This document shows, piece after piece, positions 52,501 through 60,192 of a stretch of 64,000 nucleotides of DNA. The stretch lies in contig JBIQMS010000003.1 of the NCBI GenBank assembly GCA_044463125.1, forward strand, positions 124,001 to 188,000, given 5' to 3'. Position numbers and translations under genes: made by a program. Every line of letters starts with the position of its first letter. Positions within the stretch are counted from its first letter, which is position 1. Below the pieces are notes generated by a model. It ran no database searches and was not told the origin of the DNA. It was given only the letters and a program-made list of their open reading frames with translations. The DNA is from CAYMZZ01 sp044463125. GTDB taxonomy: Bacteria > Bacteroidota > Bacteroidia > Chitinophagales > Chitinophagaceae.

Positions 52501-53349
52501 ATACACATCGCCAATCAGCGGTAGCCATTCAGGCGCCACCAGCATGGTATAGGGCTTGCCATGCAATTCCCGGGAACTGTAGCCGGTGAGTTGCTGACAC
52601 TTTTCACTTACATAGCTGAACCGGCCGGCCAAATCGGTAGTGAAGATGGTGACCGCGGCGCCTTCAATAAGGAGCCGATATTTTTTTTCGCTTTCTATGG
52701 CCGACCATTCGGCTTTCTGTCGACGGCTTATATCCCGGTTAAGACGGATAAGCAGTACGATGACAAAGACAAAGATGAGGATGGCGCCCTGTAGTGTATT
52801 GTTGAATGAACGAGCGGCGGCATTGTCGCTGGCGAGGTCGCGAAGTTCCAGCAAATGATTTTGTCGCTCATCCAGTCGGGAGAGGATGCGCTCAATATAT
52901 CGGAAAAGTCTCTGTCTTGCTGGGGATGTTATGGAAAAAGTAGAATCCCGCAGCAAATCCAGTTGTGCCTGTTTCAGTTGTCCGATGGAGCTTGTAAGGG
53001 AATAAAAATTTACCTTTTGAATAGAATCGATCAGGCGTAACTGGGTCGCCTGCAACATTTCATCCAGTTCCTGATGAATATATTGCAGGTCCTGTCGCCG
53101 GTTATCATCACTGCTTAAATCACTCCGAAGGATCAGTTCACTTTCTGCCACAGCCGAACGGATGTCGGCATAGCCACGCATAATAATCAGGGTTTGACGT
53201 ACCTGCTCTTCGCGTTGGCGTAAGTTGCGACTTTTTAACCAGGACTGATAAATGAAAAGTGTTGTTGTTAGCGTCACCAGGGCAAACACCACCCATAGAA
53301 TGTGCCGGGGTTTTATGTAGAATGATTTGCGGTTGTATTTAATTTTCAT
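49600..53349 (-). CDS. Hybrid histidine kinase: CHASE3-like, four PAS, HisKA, HATPase, REC, Hpt
   Basis: 1249 residues from the ATG at 53349, preferred because it is close to the first membrane helix (ILWVVFALVTLTTTLFIYQ); an ATG at 53412 adds 21 residues. Two helices bracket a CHASE3-like helical sensor (about 40-175). PAS domains start near 220, 346, 470 and 603. HisKA has FLANMSHEIRTPMNGIIGMA near 740, HATPase has DTGIGIAADR and KYGGTGLGLSIS, the receiver has DAVILDLRMPLMDGF, and the C-terminal Hpt has EAHKLKSATGLLQM. Phosphate may pass to the free receiver encoded next, controlling glycan synthesis. Confidence 0.94.
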   Translation of the reverse strand: MKIKYNRKSFYIKPRHILWVVFALVTLTTTLFIYQSWLKSRNLRQREEQVRQTLIIMRGYADIRSAVAESELILRSDLSSDDNRRQDLQYIHQELDEMLQATQLRLIDSIQKVNFYSLTSSIGQLKQAQLDLLRDSTFSITSPARQRLFRYIERILSRLDERQNHLLELRDLASDNAAARSFNNTLQGAILIFVFVIVLLIRLNRDISRRQKAEWSAIESEKKYRLLIEGAAVTIFTTDLAGRFSYVSEKCQQLTGYSSRELHGKPYTMLVAPEWLPLIGDVYQRQLIEQIPETTQEFEIIDSEGGRKWVDQQAALLLKDGVPVGLQCIVKDISEKKEAEAKLQESQRITQSLLDHTREGFIMIDRDYQILLVNRQARLGLEMLAGRKVETGLSIFDLMQEKDKPVALANFEKVFAGEQVEVESEYDLPGGQQWIRISHSPVRDEAGDITGAAIVIHDITASRNQALQLRDADQKIRAMLSSTQEGFYMIDHDYRVLMINEAGRQLVLRASGKDIREGMKIVEFLGASRIRSYRDLIENAKAGRRQEIENKVEMPDGEYWFHNTYFPVKNEKGEVIAVCATTQDITERKLIDKAIERVRMEKEEYQFRLQSILDNTPVVVFIKDVEGKYLLINRAFREMYNVTDHEVIGKTDFDFENPEAARRYRDADELVIFTQENLVAEEKLHRSDGEYNLLIVKFPLLDRQGKVYGVGCIATDISERVRQRQQLIEARQKAENAERLQEQFLANMSHEIRTPMNGIIGMADILAETALNEQQQEFLDIIRLSSANLMGLINDILDLSKIKAGKLTVEHTVFDLPGMMQRAMAPFQLSAREKNLQLIYEADNKIPTHVKSDPLRITQVLTNLMSNALKFTESGSITITAKLMSLHQHSCEIEFSVSDTGIGIAADRLHHVFESFEQAEAGTARKYGGTGLGLSISRNLVQLLGGELQVSSQQGVGTTFSFRLPLAMPADDTRMTTITGEEMAPKELAGKKILVAEDNEINQKVIYHVLQKAGIAASITNNGQEAAALLERDKDFDAVILDLRMPLMDGFQTAVYIREKLKLQIPIIAMTASALRNEKERCMQMGMNGYMTKPFSPPKLFEMLQQLLQKPTDTVVDGEAREQEATAAGYNLSYLHEMDDAAYCQEILSLFLQSTPIALGSMSKAAMREEWDTLYAEAHKLKSATGLLQMQQLSDLLIEVEQQAKGRKDMNELETTLKKLKEQYELLQPMIQAELKVLAIEPEKLEKAG

Positions 53350-53412
53350 CTTACAGTATTTGCGACGAGCTGACCACAAATACAGTAAAACCACGATACG
53401 GACCAGCCGCAT

Positions 53413-53727
53413 TTACCGACTGCATGCACAGAAAAGCTATCCGCGTGAAACAGATGGGGTGGTTCATGATATTGGCACTCTAATCAGTTACTACTTAAGC
53501 ATCAAGGTCGGCTAAAGCCGTGGAGTTCAGAAATTTGCTAAGTTGTATTTCGAAGAATTAAGCAAAAGCACGCAGATTAAAATCGTAGATATACTAATAC
53601 GATGTTTACGTGCCGAAAAAGGATAGATAAAGTTGGTAGGGTGTTAGCCAAATTTCATTGGTCACAACAGGCAGGCCGCCCATTTGCGGGATTATTCATT
53701 GCTAAGAAGATCACCAACCGCGCTGGA
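53413..53727. other. Intergenic region, no gene seen
   Basis: About 315 bp between the hybrid kinase gene and a lipoprotein gene, with all frames closed. The kinase operon promoter should lie in its left part; I cannot point to an exact box. Confidence 0.5.
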
Positions 53728-54171
53728 TTAATCCTTCGGCATATTCAGCTCCATCGAAACAGGTTCAGTAATGGTTTGGGAAAATTTATACAGATCCAGC
53801 AGTTCATAATTGGTAATACCTGATTCCGGAAGCGCGTGACTGAGTTCTTCTATGCGGGATTTTGCTGTACTGCTATCAACAATCAGATAGAAACGTTGAG
53901 TGCGAATGCTGTCGGGCAATTGCTTCAAATATGCGATACTGGCAGCCAGGTCCTCAAAGCTGGTATCCGGTTTGTTGGTTAAAATTACATAGCAAGGTCT
54001 TCGCAGGTCGATACCGTATTCGATAAAAAGGGTATCCCCGGTAGCCGTAGGCGCCACTGCCGCAGGTTCGGCTTTTTCTTCCGGTTTTGTATCCGACTGA
54101 CAGGCTGCCAAAGCGAGCGCGAGCGCGAATATCATGCTGGTTAATTGGAGGATAGGCTTAGAATATTTCAT
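53728..54171 (-). CDS. Small lipoprotein of unknown function
   Basis: 147 residues. The lipoprotein signal ends LALAAC, then a Glu/Ala/Pro-rich linker to about residue 45. The folded part has DTLFIEYGIDLRRPCYVILT, then FYLIVDSSTAKSRIEELSHA, suggesting an alpha/beta domain. No family recognised. Confidence 0.72.
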   Translation of the reverse strand: MKYSKPILQLTSMIFALALALAACQSDTKPEEKAEPAAVAPTATGDTLFIEYGIDLRRPCYVILTNKPDTSFEDLAASIAYLKQLPDSIRTQRFYLIVDSSTAKSRIEELSHALPESGITNYELLDLYKFSQTITEPVSMELNMPKD

Positions 54172-54200
54172 GGTAAATGTTGTCGTTAAATATACTAATG

Positions 54201-54235
54201 AAAATTAGGAGGCAGCTTCGCTGCCTCCTAATTTT
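54201..54235. terminator. Bidirectional terminator
   Basis: AAAATTAGGAGGCAGC-TTC-GCTGCCTCCTAATTTT: 16-bp perfect stem with A and T runs on either side. It lies between the HTH gene and the lipoprotein gene. AAATATCCG/AATTCTC words of the AAATACAC family follow to about 54265. Confidence 0.85.
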
Positions 54236-54272
54236 TCCCAAATATCCGAATAGTCGAATTCTCAAATTTTCC

Positions 54273-54473
54273 CTAATCGTTTTTCTCCAATCGAAAAATC
54301 TGCTCCACCGGTTTATCAAAGACCCGCGCAATCTTTAGTGCGAGTATGGTGGAAGGAACGTATTTGTTGCTTTCGATGGCATTAATGGTTTGGCGGGATA
54401 CGCCCACGCGTTCGGCCAGTTCGGCCTGCGTGATGTTGAGGATGGCCCGCTCCACCCGGATCGTGTTAGTCAT
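54273..54473 (-). CDS. Small XRE-family HTH regulator
   Basis: 66 residues from the ATG at 54473. The HTH QAELAERVGVSRQTINAIES and the C-terminal VPSTILALKIARVFDKPVEQ with IFRL are typical of the YgzD-like regulators often paired with a membrane protein of the DUF2178 type. It overlaps the upstream membrane-protein gene by 8 nt, so the pair is coupled. Confidence 0.9.
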   Translation of the reverse strand: MTNTIRVERAILNITQAELAERVGVSRQTINAIESNKYVPSTILALKIARVFDKPVEQIFRLEKND

Positions 54474-54939
54474 GGCTATCAGATTTACGGCGTTCAAGAA
54501 AAAGGATTCCATAGAAGCGGACGATAAAGAGCAGCAAAGTGGTGGCCATATTGTAGGCCATCACCTGCAGGAAAAGCCCGTTGTAGAAAAGAACAACAGA
54601 TACCATGATCAGGATCATGTTGACCAGCACGGCCCAGAGCAGGCTTTCGAGGCGGATCTGTCGGATGCGCTCGTCTTCATCGGGTTGCCGCGCAAATGTG
54701 AGGAGCATGAGCCCACCCAGTAGGAGCAGGGTACCCAGCTCGTCGGTAAAATTATTGCGCTTCAGGTCCCAGAGCAGGTTTTCGCCAAAGAAGGAACCGC
54801 TGCTGTCGCCGCTTTCATAGTTGAGAAAAGCGAAGCTGAAATCCTGGTGCAATACGGCATAAATCAGAATCAATCCCGGAACGGTTAGGAACCAGCCAAG
54901 TTTGGCAGCTGGCGGGGGTAGAAGGAATTTTGTAAACAT
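54466..54939 (-). CDS. Four-helix membrane protein coupled to the HTH regulator
   Basis: 157 residues with four hydrophobic segments (WFLTVPGLILIYAVL; GTLLLLGGLMLLTFA; LLWAVLVNMILIMVSVVLFY; VMAYNMATTLLLFIVRFYG) and an acidic/basic loop QPDEDERIRQIRLES. Such membrane proteins are usually encoded with a small HTH protein and are thought to sequester or control it. Function unproven. Confidence 0.8.
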   Translation of the reverse strand: MFTKFLLPPPAAKLGWFLTVPGLILIYAVLHQDFSFAFLNYESGDSSGSFFGENLLWDLKRNNFTDELGTLLLLGGLMLLTFARQPDEDERIRQIRLESLLWAVLVNMILIMVSVVLFYNGLFLQVMAYNMATTLLLFIVRFYGILFLERRKSDSHD

Positions 54940-54971
54940 GGCTATACTTTAAGGTTGAATAATGCTGCAAA

Positions 54972-55008
54972 GTAAAGTATATTTTCCGATATGTAAACGA
55001 AACTTTAC
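54972..55008. promoter_or_regulatory. GTAAAGT/ACTTTAC dyad upstream of the membrane protein-HTH operon
   Basis: Perfect 7-bp arms (54972-54978 and 55002-55008) lie 33 nt upstream of the start at 54939, where the promoter should be. Candidate operator for the coupled HTH regulator. Confidence 0.35.
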
Positions 55009-55139
55009 AAAAAGTATGGATGAATTGACATTTTTGAGGAGTCAAATGCCTGCAATGTGGTGCAGATAGGCTTTAGGCAGGCTACAAATACCCAATGGCC
55101 GGGATGGGCTTTCCTGATTCCGGCATTACTTTTATTCTA

Positions 55140-55778
55140 ATGATGTCGAATAACAAGTATGGGGGTATTGCTGCAAGTCTCCTGCGACACTACCAACAAT
55201 GGCAGTTTGTCTTCTTCACCCTTTTAACCCTGTTTTCTATTCTTAGCGGGCAAAGCACCGTGTTTTATGTGATCTATTTCTTTTGGTGGACGGAGTTTAT
55301 ACGGCTGCTAGTTGACGGCCTGCTATACCGGCAGAATCCGAATGCGGAAAGAGTGTCGAAAACCGACAATTCAAATATCAGTTCCTTTGTGCCGATGTTT
55401 ATTTACCTGGTATTTATTGTTGTTTTCTTCGGCATCATCGCCAACCTGCACAACGAAGAGATCACTTTTATCAATATCCAGGTGCTGGTATTTCGGAACT
55501 GGTTTTTCAATTTCAATCTGCTCACATTATTAATCCACCGGATTGTATTGCACCGAACCCAACAACCGGTGAAGCTTCATTTTGGCGCCTTCACCCCCAA
55601 TATGATCGTGCTGCATGTGTCGATTGTGGTAGGCGGAGTGCTGATGTTTTTTGTCGTGCGAAACTATCCGCAAACTTTTACGCCCGACAATCTCTGGGGC
55701 TCGGTGCTCATTATTCTGCCATTCTTTATCCTGAAATGGCTGGTGGAGCGGGAAACCCGGGATGGGTTGCTGGGGTAA
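55140..55778 (+). CDS. Multi-pass membrane protein of unknown function (DUF6498-like)
   Basis: 212 residues from the ATG at 55140; an ATG at 55095 would add 15. Five or six hydrophobic helices (FVFFTLLTLFSILSG, VFYVIYFFWWTEFIRLLVDG, FVPMFIYLVFIVVFFGIIA, VSIVVGGVLMFFVV, GSVLIILPFFILKWL). The WWTEFIRLLVDG helix and overall layout recall DUF6498 proteins; function unknown. Confidence 0.75.
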   Translation: MMSNNKYGGIAASLLRHYQQWQFVFFTLLTLFSILSGQSTVFYVIYFFWWTEFIRLLVDGLLYRQNPNAERVSKTDNSNISSFVPMFIYLVFIVVFFGIIANLHNEEITFINIQVLVFRNWFFNFNLLTLLIHRIVLHRTQQPVKLHFGAFTPNMIVLHVSIVVGGVLMFFVVRNYPQTFTPDNLWGSVLIILPFFILKWLVERETRDGLLG

Positions 55779-55917
55779 GCGAAGTGATTAATCTGATGCC
55801 CTATGTGATGTACAATTCTAAAATGTATTTATCTTTCCAATGACTAGGGTGAATAGCTGTGAGGTCGCGTAATATATTGGTTTTTAATTATTTAATGTCA
55901 AAATTCCAAAACCGTAT

Positions 55918-56004
55918 ATGCAAGGGCAAACGATTTTGCTTTTTCTGGCCGGCTTTTTTGCAGGGCTAATCCTGCTACGATTAATCTTCCGCCGTAAAAA
56001 TTAA
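55918..56004 (+). CDS. Possible 28-residue single-helix membrane peptide
   Basis: MQGQTILLFLAGFFAGLILL followed by RLIFRRKN: one transmembrane helix with a basic C-terminus. Small hydrophobic peptides of this kind are often real, but nothing besides composition supports it. The surrounding 55779-56072 holds no other gene. Confidence 0.35.
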   Translation: MQGQTILLFLAGFFAGLILLRLIFRRKN

Positions 56005-56072
56005 AATCTTGCCGGAATCGTTGAAGATTAATTCCGAAATCCCCTATTTTTGCACTCCCAAAATGGGGATAT

Positions 56073-56170
56073 TCCTCCTTAGCTCAGTTGGTTAGAGTCC
56101 CGGATGTCCGGGATTAATCAGGGGGACGCTGGTTCAGACAGTGTGAAAAAGCTGAAACATGATATTATAT
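56073..56170 (+). pseudogene. tRNA-Asn-like unit 1 with palindrome in place of the anticodon arm
   Basis: The first 25 nt match the tRNA-Asn gene at 56269 (acceptor strand, D arm). Then TCCCGGATGTCCGGGA (56098-56113), a 16-bp palindrome, replaces the left anticodon arm and the anticodon. A T-arm half (CGCTGGTTCA) remains, but the 3' half and acceptor strand are replaced by GACAGTGTGAAAAAGCTG and following bases. It cannot fold as a functional tRNA. The unit is 98 bp and repeated in tandem. Confidence 0.7.
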
Positions 56171-56268
56171 TCCTCCTTAGCTCAGTTGGTTAGAGTCCCG
56201 GATGTCCGGGATTAATCAGGGGGTCGCTGGTTCAGACAGTGTAAAAAAGCTGAAACATGATATTATAT
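56171..56268 (+). pseudogene. tRNA-Asn-like unit 2, tandem copy of unit 1
   Basis: Nearly identical 98-bp repeat of 56073-56170, differing at about two positions, with the same palindrome at 56196-56211. It directly precedes the intact tRNA-Asn, which starts exactly one unit length later. Confidence 0.7.
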
Positions 56269-56342
56269 TCCTCCTTAGCTCAGTTGGTTAGAGCATCTGA
56301 CTGTTAATCAGAGGGTCGCTGGTTCAAGTCCAGCAGGGGGAG
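56269..56342 (+). tRNA. tRNA-Asn (anticodon GTT)
   Basis: 74 nt fold as a complete cloverleaf: acceptor TCCTCCT/AGGGGGA with G discriminator, D arm GCTCAGTTGGTTAGAGC, anticodon stem TCTGA/TCAGA with loop CTGTTAA (anticodon GTT at 56303-56305), T arm GCTGGTTCAAGTCCAGC. CCA is not encoded. Confidence 0.93.
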
Positions 56343-56358
56343 CGGAAAAGGTTCTGAG

Positions 56359-56458
56359 NNNNNNNNNNNNNNNNNNNNNNNNNNNNNNNNNNNNNNNNNN
56401 NNNNNNNNNNNNNNNNNNNNNNNNNNNNNNNNNNNNNNNNNNNNNNNNNNNNNNNNNN
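56359..56458. other. Assembly gap of 100 N
   Basis: Exactly 100 unknown bases, the conventional size for a scaffold gap of unknown length, lying inside a repetitive tRNA array. Further tRNA copies may be missing. Confidence 0.98.
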
Positions 56459-56483
56459 GTGACCCCGGTTTTATCCCCTCCGG

Positions 56484-56582
56484 AATTTTAGCTCAGTTGG
56501 TTAGAGTCCCGGATGTCCGGGATTAATCAGAGGGTCGCTGGTTCATTGCCTGATCCGATTCATCGGATTCCAGCAGGGGGAA
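56484..56582 (+). pseudogene. Chimeric tRNA-like unit after the gap, with two palindromes
   Basis: The 5' acceptor region differs from tRNA-Asn (GGAATTTTAGCTCAG), the anticodon arm again holds TCCCGGATGTCCGGGA (56507-56522), and the T loop holds a second palindrome ATCCGATTCATCGGAT (56553-56568) between GGTTCA and TCCAGC. The 3' end (CAGCAGGGGGA) is that of tRNA-Asn, so the two acceptor strands do not pair. Not a functional tRNA as it stands. Confidence 0.65.
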
Positions 56583-56590
56583 CAGCTTTA

Positions 56591-56624
56591 AACTCCATCC
56601 GCCGAAGGCGGATGGAGTTTTTTG
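56591..56624 (+). terminator. Rho-independent terminator of the tRNA array
   Basis: AACTCCATCCGCC-GAA-GGCGGATGGAGTT followed by a T run: 13-bp perfect stem, C-GAA-G triloop. Confidence 0.88.
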
Positions 56625-56671
56625 TGCCCGATTGGTTGGAATGTCCCGACAAACTGGATGCTCTGTACTTT

Positions 56672-58573
56672 TTATTTTATAGAAAACAAGCTCAACATCG
56701 ACGGAATCCGATGAGGGCCTTCCGGGTCATGTTCCATCGTCAAATGGAACCAGGCATACACGATCGCGCCATTCTCCGGAAAAATCTCCTTCCCATCCAG
56801 CCTTTCCTTCAAAACCTCTTTGGTTTTGGTATTTACCTGTGGTGTAAATACATAGTTGAGCGGATTCATTTTTGTCATCGTCTCCTTTATTTCACGGGTT
56901 AGTTTCTCCACATCGGCCTGCATCTTGATGGATAAATCCCTTGCGGCACTCGGATTGCTCTGCATCATTTTTACATACTTGGCCTGTAGCTCCTGCGACT
57001 TTTTCTCCATCATTTCCTTGCTGAGTTTTTCCGCTTCTTCATTGGTTCTATTTACATCGAGAAAGCAAGCCGTTAGCGCCGCTGTTAAGTTCTCCACTTC
57101 CATTACGCCGGCCGGTTCGGGATAAAGCCACTGCTCCCGGAAACCCTCCGGGTGAAAGCTGTTGGCCAATATGCTATCGGTTACCTTTTTTCCTTCTACA
57201 TGACAAAAATCTATCTTAATAATGGGTGGCTGCGACTGCCACTCTTTGGTGCCCACATACTTTACGGGAGCACCCCCAAATTCCGCTGCCATGAGTTTGT
57301 ATTTGGCTGTCCGGTCTGTTGTTTTTGAAGCCAATATCCAATTCAGGCGACAGGTCTCCACATCAGGCAGGGCATAGAACCAGTTATCGCCCAGTACATG
57401 GCCGGCAATATATTTATCGTCCTGCCCAAGCTTGGCGGTTATATTGCTGTTCAGTTTAAACTGGTTGAAGCGGAGATATTGTTCGATCAAGTTTTGATCG
57501 CCTTTAAGCGGCTGCCCCAGAATTTGTCGTTCCCGCTCCAGTTTCAGCATGAAGTGGATGTTGAGCGCTACTGCATAGTCTTTCTCCTTCATGGCAGTTG
57601 AAAAGTGATCATGAAGCGTTGCAAATACCTTATCGAAATAATTTAGGCCCGTCAGCGCTGTAGGGTTGGATGTTTCGCCCATCAATTGAAGTTGCCGATG
57701 CACGGGTAACACATAATTCAGTATGGCCGGAAGCCTGGCTGCATCCTTTTCATATTTCTCCAGCAGTTGGGCCGCTCTGCTGGCGCCACGCTTCAGGAGA
57801 AAATGGATAAAGTCCCATGTTTCATTGTTCGCATCTTCGTCGAATAAGCCGGATGCCATACCCTTTTGCATATACGCGCTAAACTGAAGCGCTTCGTTCA
57901 TGATTTCGGTATCGGTTGCCGATACTTCCGCTACAAATCTTCTTACCTCTTTATCGTATTGCTCCTGCGCGATGCTGTCGCAAGGAAAGCAGTACGAAAA
58001 ATCATAGCGGGGCGGTACGGGCAGAAGGCCTGGGTTATCCTCTTTATGCTTTTCTCTGAATGCCCTGAACTTTTTTAGTAGCTCTTCATACCGATTCTCT
58101 TCCCCGTAGTTTGCAGCTTCTGTAAGATGGAAAGTTCCGCCTTTGCCAATTGCGGATTTTTGTGAAGAAGCAAAATCGGGATCGCCTTCCGGCAGGGTAA
58201 TAGTATTACCAAGCATGGGCTTCCACTCATCTTTTACACTGGAGAATGCTTTGTCCACCGCGTTGCTTAAATCAGCCCATAAATAGCGTGGTGCTATTTG
58301 TTTTATTTTTTGAACGGCGGCGTCAATTCTTTTGGGGCTGTTGTTCAATTCAGCAAACATCCTGTCAAATTGTTTACCCGTAGCCGATTTGCTGACAACC
58401 TTTAGCTGCCTCTTTTGCGGATAATAGGTAACTGTATCACCGGTTTCCGTAAGCAATACATTTGGTTTTAATAGTTTGCCTTTATACCATAGCAAATGAT
58501 CCGGCTCTTTTTTTTGAGCGGATGCAGAGGTAACAGCGCAGAAAAGTATAAATAAGAAGGATGCTCCTTTCAT
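56672..58573 (-). CDS. Large secreted protein of unknown function
   Basis: 633 residues with signal peptide (ending SASAQ). The mature sequence is largely helical, starting HLLWYKGKLLKPNVLLTETG and containing HDHFSTAMKEKDYAVALNIH. A coiled-coil stretch (NEEAEKLSKEMMEKKSQELQ, then MQADVEKLTREIKETMTKMN) near residues 520-585 is followed by a short C-terminal beta region (ENGAIVYAWFHLTMEHDPEG). No domain recognised; periplasmic location likely. It converges with the tRNA array. Confidence 0.78.
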   Translation of the reverse strand: MKGASFLFILFCAVTSASAQKKEPDHLLWYKGKLLKPNVLLTETGDTVTYYPQKRQLKVVSKSATGKQFDRMFAELNNSPKRIDAAVQKIKQIAPRYLWADLSNAVDKAFSSVKDEWKPMLGNTITLPEGDPDFASSQKSAIGKGGTFHLTEAANYGEENRYEELLKKFRAFREKHKEDNPGLLPVPPRYDFSYCFPCDSIAQEQYDKEVRRFVAEVSATDTEIMNEALQFSAYMQKGMASGLFDEDANNETWDFIHFLLKRGASRAAQLLEKYEKDAARLPAILNYVLPVHRQLQLMGETSNPTALTGLNYFDKVFATLHDHFSTAMKEKDYAVALNIHFMLKLERERQILGQPLKGDQNLIEQYLRFNQFKLNSNITAKLGQDDKYIAGHVLGDNWFYALPDVETCRLNWILASKTTDRTAKYKLMAAEFGGAPVKYVGTKEWQSQPPIIKIDFCHVEGKKVTDSILANSFHPEGFREQWLYPEPAGVMEVENLTAALTACFLDVNRTNEEAEKLSKEMMEKKSQELQAKYVKMMQSNPSAARDLSIKMQADVEKLTREIKETMTKMNPLNYVFTPQVNTKTKEVLKERLDGKEIFPENGAIVYAWFHLTMEHDPEGPHRIPSMLSLFSIK

Positions 58574-58698
58574 AAAATCATAATTCGACCGCCAAGGTAG
58601 GAGCGATAGAATGATTGCAGAACATGAGGTTTCATGAATTGCCCTAAAGCTGTGATGAGTTGCAGGAGCAGATTTGTTGGGTTTGCCTTACCGGGTCT

Positions 58699-59185
58699 TC
58701 AATTATTCAATTTCCTTTTGAGCATTTCATATTGTTCCTGATGTTTCTCAGGATTTTTGTTTTTCAGATTCTGAAGGTTCTGCAATTTCCAGATGATCGA
58801 TGGGAAACGCTGGTAATCGTACATGCTCCAATCCGGGGTCAGGTTTTTCACACTTAAGAGAAACGCTTTATCTCTATCGGTCAAATTCTCGTGGATTATT
58901 GCAACAAGTTTTTCCTGTATCTAACCGAGGGGTAACCCGGACGCCTGGAACGACTTTCTCAATATTTCGTTTTATTCTTTCTAGTGCCTCCGCAATCTGT
59001 TCCAGGGATGTTTCTCGATCCTCGATCGGCAGATAGGTAAGATCAATATCGACAGACAGGCGCGGCATGTCACGAACGAAAAGGTTGATCGCCGTTCCAC
59101 CGTGAAGCGCAAAGCATTTTTCTTTCGCAACCTCCGGCAGTACCGACAATAATAGCTGTACTTGTTGTTTATATATTCTTTCCAT
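58699..59185 (-). pseudogene. AbiEii-type nucleotidyltransferase toxin, internally deleted and frameshifted
   Basis: The N-terminal part (from 59185) keeps ALHGGTAINLFVRDMPRLSV and DIDLTYLP, the nucleotidyltransferase motif, and ends soon after VRVTPRLD. The +1 frame then encodes LVAIIHENLTDRDKAFLLSV, PDWSMYDYQRFPSIIWKLQN and LQNLKNKNPEKH, the normal C-terminal end of the family. Intact members have about 290 residues, so roughly 130 central residues are missing and the frame is broken at about 58885-58920. The toxin should be inactive while its antitoxin partner at 59169 remains intact. Confidence 0.78.
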
Positions 59186-59948
59186 ACGCTTCTAATTCTT
59201 TCGGAACGGTGATGCCATATTTATCCACGAATACACCATTCTTCACAATGCTGCGCTTACCTTTCCCTAAATCTATTTTCGCTATGTCCAGATAATTAAA
59301 CCAACTATGATTTGCCTTTTCTGCCATGTAGAGGAACAGCCGCTTTACTTTTACGGATTGGCAATCTTCCAGTAATGTCTGAACTTGTTTTGGCTGCAGG
59401 TTATTTAATCCTTCCATCAATTCAAAACATTCTGTGAGCTCCTGTTTGCGGGGAGCGAGGTACAAGCATTCCAACAATGCACGGGCTGCTCCTGAAACTT
59501 TGATCGAAAAATTCTTAACCTCCACTTTCGTAAGTCCGATGTCTTGCGAAAGAAAAGAGGTTTGATAGTAATCGACTTTGAGTCCCCAATCATTCTTTAT
59601 AAACCAGGCCGGGAGTTTTTCGCCGCTACCGCCGAACAGAACGACTTTGCTTGCTCCAAGTTCGAGATAATGCGCCTTGCCCAAAAGTGAAAGTGCCGTC
59701 CGGCCACCAGGATGAATTGTGAGCCCGCCTTGCACTTGCAGGGCATATATGGCTCCTTCATAGCTCACCTTATCGTTGGTACGAATAAGGGCCCCTGTTC
59801 CTATGGATTGCAGCCATTTACTTTTCTTGTAGCGTTGCTGCAAGTCATGGCTATATCCTTGCTCTACCAGCCAGGAGGAAAGCAGGACAATTCCCGGTGG
59901 TTGCGAATTAAGAAGCTTGTTTATTTTGCTGCCCATATCAGTACTCAT
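59169..59948 (-). CDS. AbiEi-type antitoxin, orphaned by toxin decay
   Basis: 259 residues from the ATG at 59948, chosen over an ATG at 59978 because a dyad operator lies between them. The N-terminal HTH (PPGIVLLSSWLVEQGYSHDL, then QRYKKSKWLQSIGTGALI) is followed by the AbiEi_3-type C-terminal domain (LGKAHYLELGASKVVLFGGS; FSIKVSGAARALLECLYLAP). It overlaps the toxin start by 17 nt. A free-standing AbiEi can still act as a DNA-binding repressor or protect against related incoming systems. Confidence 0.83.
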   Translation of the reverse strand: MSTDMGSKINKLLNSQPPGIVLLSSWLVEQGYSHDLQQRYKKSKWLQSIGTGALIRTNDKVSYEGAIYALQVQGGLTIHPGGRTALSLLGKAHYLELGASKVVLFGGSGEKLPAWFIKNDWGLKVDYYQTSFLSQDIGLTKVEVKNFSIKVSGAARALLECLYLAPRKQELTECFELMEGLNNLQPKQVQTLLEDCQSVKVKRLFLYMAEKANHSWFNYLDIAKIDLGKGKRSIVKNGVFVDKYGITVPKELEAYGKNI

Positions 59949-59949
59949 G

Positions 59950-59964
59950 GTACTAATATAGTAC
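59950..59964. promoter_or_regulatory. GTACTA-ATA-TAGTAC operator-like dyad at the AbiEi start
   Basis: A perfect 6-bp inverted repeat ends one base before the AbiEi start codon (complement of 59946-59948). Its position fits autorepression by AbiEi. It resembles the TACTA/TAGTA dyad upstream of dnaE but has a shorter spacer. Confidence 0.5.
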
Positions 59965-60192
59965 AAAATACAAACCAATTCAAGAAGTAGTTTATATTTT
60001 GTATATTTTATGTACTCAAAGTACTTAAAACTGAATGATTTTAAACTAAGAAGATTTGAGCTATTTCTTCTTCGCAGGGATGCGTTTACATAAAACTCTC
60101 CTTAACACTGCCTTCCCTGGTCTTCGATTCAGCGCTGGCTGTCAACTTTCTTGCCAGTTCTTAATTAACCTTAAGGGCTTAGAGTTAAATTG

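Noticed and set aside
56073..56268. Two additional functional tRNAs
   Set aside because: The anticodon arm and the 3' acceptor strand are replaced, so neither copy can form a cloverleaf.
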